Below the pieces are notes generated by a model. That model ran no database searches, was not told the origin of the DNA, and saw only the letters and a program-made list of their open reading frames with translations. Below, piece after piece: positions 34,040 to 44,419 of a stretch of 47,391 nucleotides of DNA; position 1 is the first letter of the stretch; each line of letters begins with the position of its first letter. Both the position numbers and the translations under genes were made by a program. The stretch covers positions 270,560-317,950 of the forward strand of contig MNCI01003051.1 of NCBI GenBank assembly GCA_015680685.1, in the 5' to 3' direction. The stretch comes from Gnetum montanum (Eukaryota; Streptophyta; Gnetopsida; Gnetales; Gnetaceae).

Positions 34040-35172
34040 ACAAAAGTCTAGAATTTAAGTTTTCCTATGACCTCAAATGCTCTAGTGGTTCCCAACTATC
34101 ATCTAATTCTAGATGGTGTTTCTAGTGGATAAGAAATTCCACTTTCATATCAAGATCATGGCCAGTGGCTCAGAAGTTTTGGATGCTATTTGATCTCTTT
34201 CCTTGTATAGATTGTGTACAAGATCATTCTCAAATCGAGAGGCTTCTTTTAGGATAAGAGAATCCATCAGGTAGTGGCTTTCAGCATGTTGACATGAAAA
34301 ACTGGATGGACTCTATCCATATTAATAGCTAGTTGAAGCTTATACATCATAGGGTTAATTTTATCGATGATCCAGATGGCACCATCATACTACCTCATCA
34401 ATTTAGATGTAGTTCCCTATTTTAGCTTAAATTAACAAGGGTCTAATTTTAAGAGAACCCAATCTCCCACCTTGAATTCACAATGTTGATGTTTTTGGTC
34501 AACGTACTTTTTCATACGCTGCATTGCCATCTCCATATAATCCCTTGCAGTTTCAACGTTTTCAGACCACACCTTCAAGAACTCATCCATTGATGGATGT
34601 CATCTTTGCAAAGAGGGAGAGACCATGTGTGGAATAATGGGCTACCTTCCCATTACCAGTTTTCTAAGAGAAAATCTATTAGTTGATGACTTCTAGATGT
34701 TATAGCTTACCTGGGCAATTCCTAACAGAACATGCCAGTTCTTTTGATCATAATGGACATAATGTCAAAGGTACTTCTCAAGTAAATGATTCATCCATTT
34801 TGTTTGTCCATCTATTTTCAAATGAAAACTTGTCGATAATTTAAGAGTGGTACCAATCATGCCAAACAAGGCCCACCATAAGCTACTTGTAAATCAAGGA
34901 TCATGATCTAATACTATGCTCACAAGTAACCTAAAATATCGAACCACCAACTAAAAATTGATATGGGTAGGAAATAAATATGGAAAACTTGAAAAAAGTT
35001 TCCACCACCTCAATGATGCTACTTAGGCCTTGAACATTTGAGAGGCTTGTGATGAAATTCATGTTCATCGTAGCCCATGGAAATCATGGGATTTCCAAAG
35101 GGAGTAGAAGTCCACCAAGATGCTCCATAGAACCCTTGTCTTGTTGACATACCAAACATTTATAAACATAGG
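34040..35172 (-). pseudogene. Integrase core, C-terminus and chromodomain of element F
   Basis: On the minus strand, just inside the solo-LTR insertion, it reads YKCLVCQQDKGSMEHLGGLL (zinc region, second Cys pair) and then WATMNMNFITSL, where the first catalytic Asp of 'MDF' is Asn. The core decays afterwards. The C-terminal domain is clear at about 34560-34290: QRMKKYVDQKHQHCEFKVGD, WVLLKLDP, YKLQLAINMDRVHPVFHVNM. The chromodomain follows at about 34200-34080: HDLDMKVEFLIH, stop, KHHLELDDSWEPLEHL, matching the 'YLIxWKG...TWEPxxxL' layout with the first cage Trp turned into a stop. This makes F a chromovirus. Several stops. Confidence 0.87.
35168..35172 (+). repeat. Target duplication, left copy (ATAGG)
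   Basis: ATAGG immediately before TGATGAG; identical to 35920-35924. Confidence 0.9.
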
Positions 35173-35211
35173 TGATGAGACCTGAATTGCTGATAGTGCT
35201 GGCAGTTGCCT

Positions 35212-35307
35212 TAAGGCACCCACGATAAGGCACCCACGTTAAGGCACCCACGTTGTATCATGGGTCGCGATGTATCATGGGCAGCGATATCGCGTATGCG
35301 ATATCGC
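35212..35307 (+). promoter_or_regulatory. Short direct repeats and palindromes in U3
   Basis: Three 14-bp units TAAGGCACCCACG(T/A) at 35212-35253, two 17-bp units starting TGTATCATGGG (35254-35287), and two copies of the palindrome GCGATATCGC (35284-35293, 35298-35307). They lie just upstream of the TATA box, where enhancer repeats of LTRs usually sit. Confidence 0.75.
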
Positions 35308-35323
35308 AGTCAGCCACAATTCC

Positions 35324-35331
35324 TATAAATA
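35324..35331 (+). promoter_or_regulatory. TATA box of the solo LTR
   Basis: TATAAATA about 17 bp after the last palindrome, followed by a GC-rich stretch. Likely core promoter, which could drive transcription out of the LTR. Confidence 0.65.
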
Positions 35332-35400
35332 AGAGGCGGCTCTCCCTCATTTCCATCCCAGTTTTAGTGTAGCGAAGCTCTGGCAGTTTGATCCCTCCAG

Positions 35401-35720
35401 NNNNNNNNNNNNNNNNNNNNNNNNNNNNNNNNNNNNNNNNNNNNNNNNNNNNNNNNNNNNNNNNNNNNNNNNNNNNNNNNNNNNNNNNNNNNNNNNNNNN
35501 NNNNNNNNNNNNNNNNNNNNNNNNNNNNNNNNNNNNNNNNNNNNNNNNNNNNNNNNNNNNNNNNNNNNNNNNNNNNNNNNNNNNNNNNNNNNNNNNNNNN
35601 NNNNNNNNNNNNNNNNNNNNNNNNNNNNNNNNNNNNNNNNNNNNNNNNNNNNNNNNNNNNNNNNNNNNNNNNNNNNNNNNNNNNNNNNNNNNNNNNNNNN
35701 NNNNNNNNNNNNNNNNNNNN
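35401..35720. other. Assembly gap (320 N)
   Basis: A run of N inside the solo LTR. Real length unknown. Confidence 1.
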
Positions 35721-35919
35721 TTAGGAACACATCATACACCTCATCTAGACTAAACCATACGTGACATATGCAAAACTAGTCTAGATGGGAAGACAGCGAA
35801 CTGCGACCTAAGGCTAACTATCTAGATACCACAACTAGTTCATCTGCGGAGTTCGACCGGATCGCGCGTGCGACGCTCGTTTCGTATGGTTGAGTGTAGG
35901 GGTACCTCGCCACTCATCA

Positions 35920-35924
35920 ATAGG
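35920..35924 (+). repeat. Target duplication, right copy (ATAGG)
   Basis: ATAGG directly after CTCATCA; pairs with 35168-35172. Confidence 0.9.
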
Positions 35925-36190
35925 TAATCACATCCTGATACATCTTCAGTAAGAAGAAGGTTCTCTTGATTAGTGTTAGAGTTCTTTACTACCCAAGGTG
36001 TCCAACCCATTGTGTGTCATGGAACTTTCAAATAATCTCCTTATGGAGGCCATCCCAATCTAAGACATAGATCGAGTTGCCCTGAAACTAAAGTAATCCA
36101 TCCCTCATTTTGAAATGCGATGCTTGTCCAATTTCTATCAACTTCATAAGATTAGTGACTCGAGGGTCTCTTTTTAAACCATCTTAAATT
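35925..36190 (-). pseudogene. Integrase N-terminus of element F
   Basis: Reads KRDPRVTNLMKLIEIGQASH, NSIYVLDWDGLHKEII, KFHDTQWVGHLG and KMYQDVITY. This is the segment leading into the HHCC zinc region, with both histidines visible (FHDT...VGHLG). It stops exactly at the solo-LTR insertion; the Cys pair continues at 35172 on the other side. Confidence 0.82.
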
Positions 36191-36630
36191 CAAGCCAACA
36201 ACACTTCATCACACTAGATGTGTGAGGTTTGTGGTCTAGTGATAGAGAAGAGTTGGGAGGCAGGTTGAAGACAAGGACTCAATGCATCCACCACCACATT
36301 CTCCTTTCTAGGGTGGTAGGTCAGCTATAGATCAAACTCAAAAAGCATAGCCAACTATCGTGCCTATTTGGACCTTAGCTTAGTTTGATTTAGTAGATAA
36401 CTGTTGGCCAAATTATTAGTCTTTACATGGACACAACTTTCTAGTAAGTAATGCCTCCACGATATCAAGCAATGAACAATGGCAAATGTTTCTTTCTTAT
36501 GGACTAATTATCTCTACTCCACTTGGTTCAACTTTCGAGACTCATGAGCAATAAGATGATCCTCCTATAGTAACACATCACTAATTGCATCCTTGCTACC
36601 ATCAATATGGACCTCAAAAGATTTTAAGAA
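36191..36630 (-). pseudogene. RNase H of element F
   Basis: Reads FEVHIDGSKDAISDVLL (canonical 'xxDASxxAIGAVL', first Asp present), HLIAHESRKLNQVE, KKETFAIVHCLISWRHYLLE (with the conserved Glu) and VHVKTNNLANSYLLN. The 'TDH' Asp is Asn. Stops interrupt it in several places. Confidence 0.82.
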
Positions 36631-37480
36631 ATTTGGCAAAGCTAATATAGGATGAGAGGTTAAGGCCTCTTTGATTTTGTCAAAGGCTTGCTAATAGTTC
36701 GAATCCCATTGCCATGGAACTTCTTTCTTTTGAAAATTTGTAAGGGGACTAGTAATACTTGAAAATGTTTTGATAAATCTGTGATAGAAGCTAGCTAACC
36801 CCATAAACTATTGGACCTCATGAACTTCAGTAGGAATCGGCCATTGGCATACAACCTCTACTTTTTTGGGATTTGGCTTAGCTTATCCATGCCCCATAAG
36901 GTGCCCTAGAAATTTCAGCTCTGTATAGTAGAATTCACACTTCTTTTTCTTAATGTACAACTAATTTACCTGTAGTTTTTCAAGAACTAGCTGCAGGTGG
37001 AGAGCATGCTCCTCCATGGTCTGGCTATATACCAAGATATCATCAAGATAGATGTTCATAAATTTATCAAAAAATGGTTGGAATATCTCATTCATTAAGG
37101 TATAGAAGGTAGTTGGTGCATTGCATAGCCCAAAGAGCATCACAATCCATTCATACGACCTATATCTAGTTACACATGCAGTTTATTCCTCGTCACCCTC
37201 TATAATGCAAACTTGGTAATACCCTTGACAAAGGTCTAGCTAGGTAAAATAACATGCACCTACCAATTGATTAAATAAGTCAGAGATGAGGGGCACTAGA
37301 TACTTGTTCTTAATGATGTGCTTATTTAGAAACTTATGTTCACAACAGAGATGCAATGTTCCATCCTCGTTGGTAACAAACAACATTGATGCACCATAAG
37401 GAGATTTCAAGGGATGAATGTGCCCTTTTGACATTAGACTCTCATGTTGTTTCTTCAACTCTTCCAATTTTTCCTTGTTA
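36631..37480 (-). pseudogene. Reverse transcriptase of element F
   Basis: Chromovirus-type polymerase on the minus strand: MEELKKQHESLMSKGHIHPL, SPYGASMLFVTNEDGTLHLC, NKYLVPLISDLFNQLVGACY, DLCQGYYQVCI, MLFGLCNAPTTFYTLMNEIF and the catalytic motif IYLDDILVYS with both aspartates intact. The thumb and connection follow: CEFYYTELKFLGHLMGHG, MGLASFYHRFIKTFSSITSP. Two stretches are open (37467-37243 and 37143-36964). Few stops for this window, and domain order is normal. Confidence 0.93.
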
Positions 37481-37699
37481 GTTGATATGGTCTTTGAATA
37501 GACGAGTTAGTACCTAGTAGCAATTCTATTTTATGATCTACTACCCTCCAAGGTGGCTAACTTCCAAGTAGCTCTTATGGCATCACATCTTAAAAATGGT
37601 TTAACACCTATGCTATGCATGGATCAATGCTTGTTTAAGACTCACAACCCTCAGAAGGATCTCTAGTTTGCATAACTAGTAGATAGTTTCTTGTGGGAT

Positions 37700-38110
37700 C
37701 CTTGGCCAGACATTTCATCACCATTGGAGATATAATCTAGGGACTAGAGCCCTCATCTTTCTCGATTTGTGCCTCATGAGTCTGAACTATGCAAGGTGAG
37801 CTTTCGTGCAAAATGAAAATCAGATTTAAATGTGAAGTAATGAAAACTCTAGCCTTGTGTAAGAATTCTTACCCCAATATAACATCAAAGGTGTTCATAT
37901 ATAGAATTGAGAAATCAAGAGCTTCCTACCATGAGCCCACTTGAACTGAAACGCTATAGCATATACTAATGCACTGAAGGGGACTGAACTTTACAAGTTT
38001 GCAAGAAGCTTGGACTAGTTTCATTTTTAGCTATAAGTCCCTTACCATGGATGGGACCATATATTTCTAGCTAGTGCCATTATCAATATGGTCACTTATC
38101 TATCTCAAGC
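37700..38110 (-). pseudogene. Protease of element F
   Basis: Reads HIDNGTS, stop, KYMVPSMVRDL (canonical 'DSGATHNFxS', with DNG at the active site), LKMKLVQASCKLVKFSPLQC, EALDFSILYMNTFDVILG and EFLHKARVFITSHLNLIFIL. This is the usual strand order of chromovirus proteases. A few stops; conserved enough for a firm family call. Confidence 0.8.
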
Positions 38111-38321
38111 TCATAGTGATTGGGACCAGTTGGACTTGATGTAAATTATCAGGATTAGCATTTTTTGAGCTTTCCACTCCTAACCTTTGCATAACCATAT
38201 CAGACAACTCCATCATAATAGCTAATCTCTGTTGTTCCCTTGAAGTTCTTCCATCTGTAATTTGAAGGCATGGATCTGAGTGATACTTGAGAGACATCAA
38301 TTGATTCCTTGAAGCTTGTCC

Positions 38322-39609
38322 CTACCTGTTCTTAGTCCTTCTTGAGCTTAAAGGAAAATTTCTCACTAGGTGACTCTCGCAGCATAAGAAGCATTGAATC
38401 AACCCCTTAAAGGATCCTCCTAAGAAATGTTTCTTCTTGGCCCCAGGTTGCCACTTGCTCCCTATATTTTTACATTGTTGTTGGAAGCCTTGGTTTCCTT
38501 GGGGGACCACCCATAGGACAACTACCTTGTTGAATTGATTTAAAAGTGTCATCACCTTTAATGGAACCCAAGTCTTTTTTTTGGAAGTGGGAGGGCATGA
38601 CATGCTTTCCCTTCCCAAGTTTACCCTTATTTGGCTTTGTTGCTTGGAAGTTAAGAAAGGTACCAGTAGCAAAAATAGCCTCAATGAATGTGTTAATGCC
38701 TCATTGACACAGTTCCATTTGTGCCTAGGGTTGCAACCCATTTACAAATTTGAAGAAGTAATCCTAATCTCCCATATCATAAATTAGTAACATAAGCTCT
38801 TGAAAAGTATTAATGTAATCTTCAAGCTTGCTTGAATGTTTTAAGAACTCAAGCTTGATTCTGGCTACCCACTTAAAGTTCCCTGGGTGGAACTGTTTAA
38901 TCAATGCTACCTTAAATTTGTCCCATGTATTTACCATTTCAATAGTGGTACCCTTTCCTTGGGCAAGAAGAAGGATAAGCCACCATAGCTTGGCACTACC
39001 TGTGAGATACTGAGATGCAATGGAGGCCTTTTGAGTTGCAGGAACATCCCTAATAGTCATATACATCTCCACATCATAGGGAAAGGCATCAATTTTGGCA
39101 TTGCTCCTCTCACCATCATAAGAACCCAGTTCTCTCACTTTGATTTCAGCCACTACTATGGGCCCTTCTACCAAGCATCTTGCTAGGGAGGATTTCATGA
39201 TAGCATTTTCAATTTTCAAGTCAAAAAGCTTCTAATTCACCCTTACCAAGGCATCCTCCATAACCAGAGATGCTTTTGTCTATGCCTCTTGAAATGATTC
39301 GAACATGTCCTTATAGAGGTTCAACGTACAATCTAGACAGCTTTCCAAGATCAAGACCTTACCATCTGCCACTTTCACTTGCTCTTTAGAGTGGAGATCC
39401 ATCTTGTCTTATGGTAATTTGATTTCTTTAAGAATTTAATGGATTGCATCCACATTCTCTAGCCCAGGACAAGCTGAGGCCTCATCAATAACTTTAACTT
39501 GGTCCCGTAGGATTTGAAACTTAGTCTCATCTTGATCAAGTTCTGTCTTAACCTTGACCTTTGAGTTGGCCTGATCCTCAACCATTTCACTAGGTCTGCT
39601 AGGCTCCAT
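38322..39609 (-). pseudogene. Gag of element F
   Basis: The start MEPSRPSEMVEDQANSKVKV (ATG at 39609) follows the primer site by about 140 bp. A Lys/Glu/Asp-rich helical N-terminus leads to the Retrotrans_gag domain, open at 39219-38767: GSYDGERSNAKIDAFPYDVE, ASQYLTGSAKLWW, DKFKVALIKQFHPGNFKWVA, EFLKHSSKLEDYINTFQELM. Near the end CFLCCESHLVRNF (about 38393-38356) is a CCHC zinc knuckle with the last Cys changed to Phe. Stops and frame changes lie between the domain and the knuckle. Confidence 0.9.
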
Positions 39610-39749
39610 CTTAGTAAATAAGAGAACCTTATCACAAGATCACCCACAAAGGAAAGATGGCTAGTAGAAGTTAAAAATGGAAACCTCACAAACCAAAAAC
39701 CCTCTCTCCCCTTTATTGAGTGAGTTTTCATTGATAAAACAAAATGTGA

Positions 39750-39762
39750 GGCTATGATATCA
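39750..39762 (-). other. Primer-binding site of element F (initiator Met)
   Basis: The minus strand reads TGATATCATAGCC two bases after the 5' LTR end. It matches the plant initiator-Met primer site TGGTATCAGAGCC with two changes, and fixes LTR boundary and orientation. Confidence 0.85.
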
Positions 39763-39764
39763 TT

Positions 39765-40298
39765 TGTAATAACATTGTCCCTAACACATTGTCTAGAATC
39801 CCAAGAGTCCCTCAAAGAAGATTTAGAATTCGAATGAAACTTAAGATGAATATGCCTTAGCAATCAACAGTCCTAAAACACATGTCAACAAACAACATGT
39901 TAGTGTTAGCATGTGTCCTGAGTGGTGTTTCAAATACGGCAAACATGTTATACTAGAAAAGCTAGATAGCACTCCCTTACTCCACTCATGTGGTCACCCA
40001 TCGTGTGCTGGTAGTTGATGTCACGCTCTTATGAGTGCACACAACATCCCATAGCATGTCCCATGACACACTTGGTTTACACCCTAATGTAGAGTTAAAT
40101 TATGTAACCCTCCAAGGCAAGGTTCTACCAAGTGGGATAATGAGGAAGGTTGTAGCCTCCTCTTACTAACATATGGAACTACCATGCTAGTATGGTTCTA
40201 AAGACACAAAGACTAGAGAAATCCTTGTGCTCCCATGACCCTCAAACCATGGGGGGGAGGTAGCAGGCCACCATTAACCCTACTACCTCTCTCATAAT
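39765..40298 (-). repeat. 5' LTR of chromovirus F
   Basis: Aligns with 32799-33363 over its whole length and sits next to the primer-binding site. The plus-strand order TGTAAT...CTCATAAT corresponds to an LTR transcribed leftwards. Slightly shorter than its partner because of small deletions. Confidence 0.9.
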
Positions 40299-41145
40299 GT
40301 TGCTTACTTTTTTCCTGCAAAAATCACCAAAAAGCTTAAAATTCATAAAACCTAACTTAATGTAGCCATGGAAATTAGCCAAAATAAATCATACCCATTT
40401 AAAAATACATCAAAATAAGGGGGTAGGATTTTGTTGAAATTTAATTTTGACAAATTCTTCAGCCTAGATTTGAGAAAAATGACCCTACCCCCAATTTTTG
40501 GAAAAAAAGCATGAAAACAACTAGCCTAATTTTGAAAACCAAATCTACCAAGGCCAAAATAATGAAAAAACCATAGATCTATGTAGAAATGGAAAAAATA
40601 AGAGGTAGGATTTCATCAAAATTTCGTTTTACCCCATCTATCAATGTATATGTGAAGAAAATGGCCCCACCCATGGCAAGAAAAGCAAGGAAAAAGAAAC
40701 TAAGGAAAATGGCTGGAATTTCCTACCTTACTATAGTCACAAATGAAGCCTAGATGGAGATGGGTATTGGTAGTCCTACCAAGGTCCTTGCATGCTCATC
40801 TACCTTTAGAATTCATGGGTTTCTACTCTTCCCTCCACACTGCTTAGGCACCATGGTTGAATCAATGCTAAGAATTAATGAAGTTTGGGAAGATTGAAGG
40901 CTCAATGCTAGCTACAAGGAAGATTGGATGTTTCCATGCTAAAGCTTAATTGTGTCTACAACAAGAAATCTTTGTTTGAGCTCTCTTCCAATGCATTGTC
41001 TATGCAAAGTAAAATTGTCATTGAAACTTGTAAAAATTTGACATGAAAAAGTCAATCTAAACTTAAACATCCATCTCTCAACCCTAGTTGCCAATTCAGT
41101 GTACCATAACTCCAAGTGCATTGAAGTGCAAAGGGGGAAAAGTCT
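40299..41145. repeat. Continuation of the tandem region right of element F
   Basis: Two related units can be seen: GGGGGTAGGATTTTGTTGAAA at about 40422 with CCCTACCCCCA about 75 bp on, and GAGGTAGGATTTCATCAAAA at about 40607. The offset is about 185 bp, the same as in the neighbouring arrays. The rest is A-rich and unresolved. Confidence 0.5.
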
Positions 41146-44100
41146 CTTCCATGCTGGGATTGGTGGGAGTTAAGTTCAAAATTAAAAATTTTAAGTTTTG
41201 GATAGTGGGCCCCATCATACGCCTTCACTCTTAGCCAAAAAACAACATTGATGTTGATTTTTAACAACTTTTGGCACTTAGAAAAATATTAAAACCTTAA
41301 CTTCCATGCATCCATGCTAGGGATATCATGCCCAGCATGGATACTTGCCTCCCACCTCTTAAACCCATTAAAACCTTTTTACCATTTTTAATAGCTAAAA
41401 CCTACCTTTTTCTACCCCAGGCTCTTAAGGGGGCTTAGACATTGACAAAAATAGACAACTTGGCTTTACATGTTGGGACAACATTTCCCAACATGGAAGA
41501 AAAGGGGAAGCACATAATCTTAATCCCTAGCACCCATCTAGTCTAAGTTTGACACTTAGAGTAAGCCCACATGACCTAAAACCCTTCCAAGCATCCTTGG
41601 TAGCCCCTGGACGTCACCAAACCTAGTCGAAAACACTTGAAACCTTTGGATTTGGTTGTTCCACATTGGGGAAGACTCATCCATTGTGAGCATCACAACT
41701 CCAACGTGGATGGATGGCGGAATAACCAAAATTACCTAAATTGACTATTTAGTAGCCATTTTTCAAAGCTTAGTACTTCCTCATAGCCTCTGATAACTTA
41801 ATTAACCTTTAGAAAAGTCAATTTCCCATCCATGGCTTGTTCCACACTGGTGAACCCCCCTTCACATTGCCCAACATGGAGCCAACATGAAAACCTAGGG
41901 GATATGAAAGAAAACCTAAGTTATGACCTAAAACAACCAAATTACCTACTCTGGTAACTCTTGGAACCCTCTGAAGCTTCCAAAGACCTCAAAAGTGGTC
42001 AAAATGACATAGAACTGTCATCCTCCTTTTATCTACATTGGGGCCATCATGCTCAACATGGAAGAAGAGGGGGAGATTAGATGAGGAATCTAGAAGCCTT
42101 CAAACTACTGGATCTTGACATCTAGTATTGACCATCAACACTAACAACCTTGGAGACTGACATGCATAGTTGATTGGCTATCGAACTAGATCTAACATTC
42201 TTAGTTCTTTCATGCTAGGCGAGACCTCTTCATGCTACCCAACATAAAAACTAGGTGGATGTAGCTAGGAGTATTAGTAGGGGATCCTAGATGTAAGAAA
42301 ACAATCTTGAACTAACATCAGAACCTTGACAGCCTCTTTAGAAGCCACTAGAATGCCAAAATCGATAAAAATCAACTTCATAAGATTCTTCCACACTAGT
42401 GAGCATCTCATCTATGCTGAGCATCCTAATCTCAACATGGATAGAAGGAAAAAATTCTAAAAACCCTCATGTAACCCTCAAAATGATTAGATTTCCATCC
42501 TAGGCATTAACAATCAACATCGACAACCTTGTGAACATGCATGCATAGATAAAATTGAAAAAAAAAATAGTAAAAGTAGAGTTTCCTAATTCCTCTACAC
42601 TAAGAGCCACCTTTTCCATGCTAGCTAGCATGGAAGCAAGGGGGAAACTTTGGGGTAACTTCAAAATAGCCCTTAGGTACCTTAAACAGACACCAAAAAG
42701 CCTTATGTGTGTCCTAGGATCCTGTTTGTGCATTCTAGAACCCTCAGACTCACAAAAATTAACCATGAATAGCCAAAAACTTGTTGCCCCCAATCTTTCA
42801 TGCTAAGCATGAGAACCCTAGTGTGGAAGAAATGTGGGGACATCAAAAACCACTTAACATCCATTAAAACAACCAAGTTTTGACACTAGGCATCAACAAT
42901 TGACACTAGCAACCTTGGAGACCTACATGATAAAAAATAGCAAAAAATAAAAAAATAAAGTCCCTTGATTCTTCCACACTAGGAGCCACCTCTTCAATGT
43001 TGGTTAGTATGGAAGAAAAGGAGGGAAGCCTAAAAACCATCTAGAAAAACTTCAAATTAATTAGTTTTAACCTTAAACCCTAGTCCTCAACCCTGGCAAC
43101 CCTGGGAGCTTACATGCATGGTCAATTGAGGCCAAAACTACTCTAGATTTAAGATTTGTAATTTTTTCATGCTGGGGGTACTCTCTTCCACATTGTCTAG
43201 CATGGAGACTGGGGGGAACTCATTTGGGGCTCATAGACACCTAGGAATGACATCAACTGACATTGCATGCACCTTAGATACCTATCAACACCTTCAAACC
43301 TTAGGAAATTGATCCCAAATGGCCAAAGAGTTATCACCCTAGTCTTCCACATTAGGCACTGCATCCCTAGCATGAAAAAAAGGAGGAAATCCCAAAAAGC
43401 ACTTAGGAACACCCAAAATAGCCAAATATTGACCTAGAACCCTAGCTCTTGACCTCGGTAACCCTAGAAGTTGACATGCATGGTTGATTATGATCCAAAA
43501 TAGCTTAGATATGGGATTCTTGTTCCATCCATGCTAGAGAAGGCCCCTTCCATGTTGGGTAGCATGGAAATAGAGGAGGGAAAAGCTACTTTTCTACTTT
43601 TGATAGCAAGATAACACTCCTGAGAACCAAAAATCTATACTAGAGAAGCCTAGGAACATATGGCCTTAAGAGTTTGCTTGTTTGACTTTATTTTAGCCCT
43701 CAAAATTCATTACCCCCAATATTTCATGTTGGAGAAACTTCCCTAATGTGGAAACAAGGGGATGAGATCTTAGATGCCCTTGAATGACCTCCAAATGTGA
43801 CCAAAATTAGCCAAAAACTTGCAAAATCATGATTTATAGCCCTAGGGGCCTAAAAACCTGCTCAATGTTCTCTTAAACCACCTTGAGATCATGGAAAAAG
43901 TGTCCTTCCATTCTTCCATGTTGGGGATGCTATGCTTAGTGTGGAAGAAAGGGAGAAGCCATTTTAACATGTTTTGGCACCCAAAATTGACTTCAATGGC
44001 CTCAAAACGAAGCTAGAGTATGCACAACTTTCATATTTGACATTCCAGTTACAGTTTTGACCTTTTTTTTGCATGGCTTTTGGTTTTCCATGCTAAGCCC

Positions 44101-44330
44101 CCTTCCTTCAACATTGGCCAATGTGGAAGCAAGGGGGTTAAGCTCCAGAACTTGCTTTTTGGCCTTTATCGACCTATGGAGTGTCCAATTTTAATAGGTC
44201 TAGGCCTATGCTATCTTGGGAAGGCCCTAAAACCTTAATTTTGGACCTTTGGATGCCCCAAAATCCACTTTCTTTAGTTTCCATGTTAAGGGTCACTCCT
44301 TCTATGCTGGCCAACATGGAAATAGGGGGG
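41146..44330. repeat. Tandem array of about 18 units, mean period 184 bp
   Basis: Each unit carries an imperfect inverted pair: TTCCATGCTGGG or TTCCACACTAGG, then 15-35 bp later CC(A/T)AGCATGGAAG followed by a purine-rich AAGGGGG. Cores start near 41146, 41311, 41470, 41660, 41838, 42031, 42208, 42388, 42591, 42797, 42970, 43165, 43342, 43523, 43718, 43910, 44083 and 44277. Between cores a second shared block (CCTTGGAGACCTACATGCAT) recurs in some units (42129, 42502, 42889, 43077, 43438). No reading frame is kept from unit to unit, so it is non-coding. Tat elements are known to carry satellite-like repeats in untranslated regions. Confidence 0.85.
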
Positions 44331-44419
44331 CCAATGTGGAATAAGTCTAAATAGCCTAAAAATAGCCCTAGTTGATGTCCAAACTCATCCATGACCCTAG
44401 TAGCCCTAAATGGTGGCCC

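Larger units (their letters stand above)
35173..35919 (+). repeat. Solo LTR, family B-like copy, in integrase of element F
   Basis: It starts TGATGAGACC and ends CACTCATCA, perfect 7-bp inverted ends, flanked by the 5-bp duplication ATAGG. Removing it rejoins the integrase frame of F. The 3' end (TATGGTTGAGTGTAGGGGTA) matches LTR B copies 1 and 2. Its U3 holds short repeats and GCGATATCGC palindromes, and a TATA box lies at 35324. It is rich in CpG compared with its surroundings and its duplication is perfect, so it is probably young. The 320-N gap could hide more sequence, even a full element. Confidence 0.9.

Noticed and set aside
35347-35753. Long open frames on both strands
   Set aside because: They exist only because the N gap contains no stops.
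32792-40305. CAACATT before and AATGTTG after element F
   Set aside because: They are inverted, not direct, so not a target duplication; the internal end of the LTR lacks it. Probably coincidence; no clear direct duplication was found.
42500-42806. Open frames of 80-97 codons on both strands within the array
   Set aside because: Neighbouring repeat units do not keep the frame, so no repeated protein is encoded.
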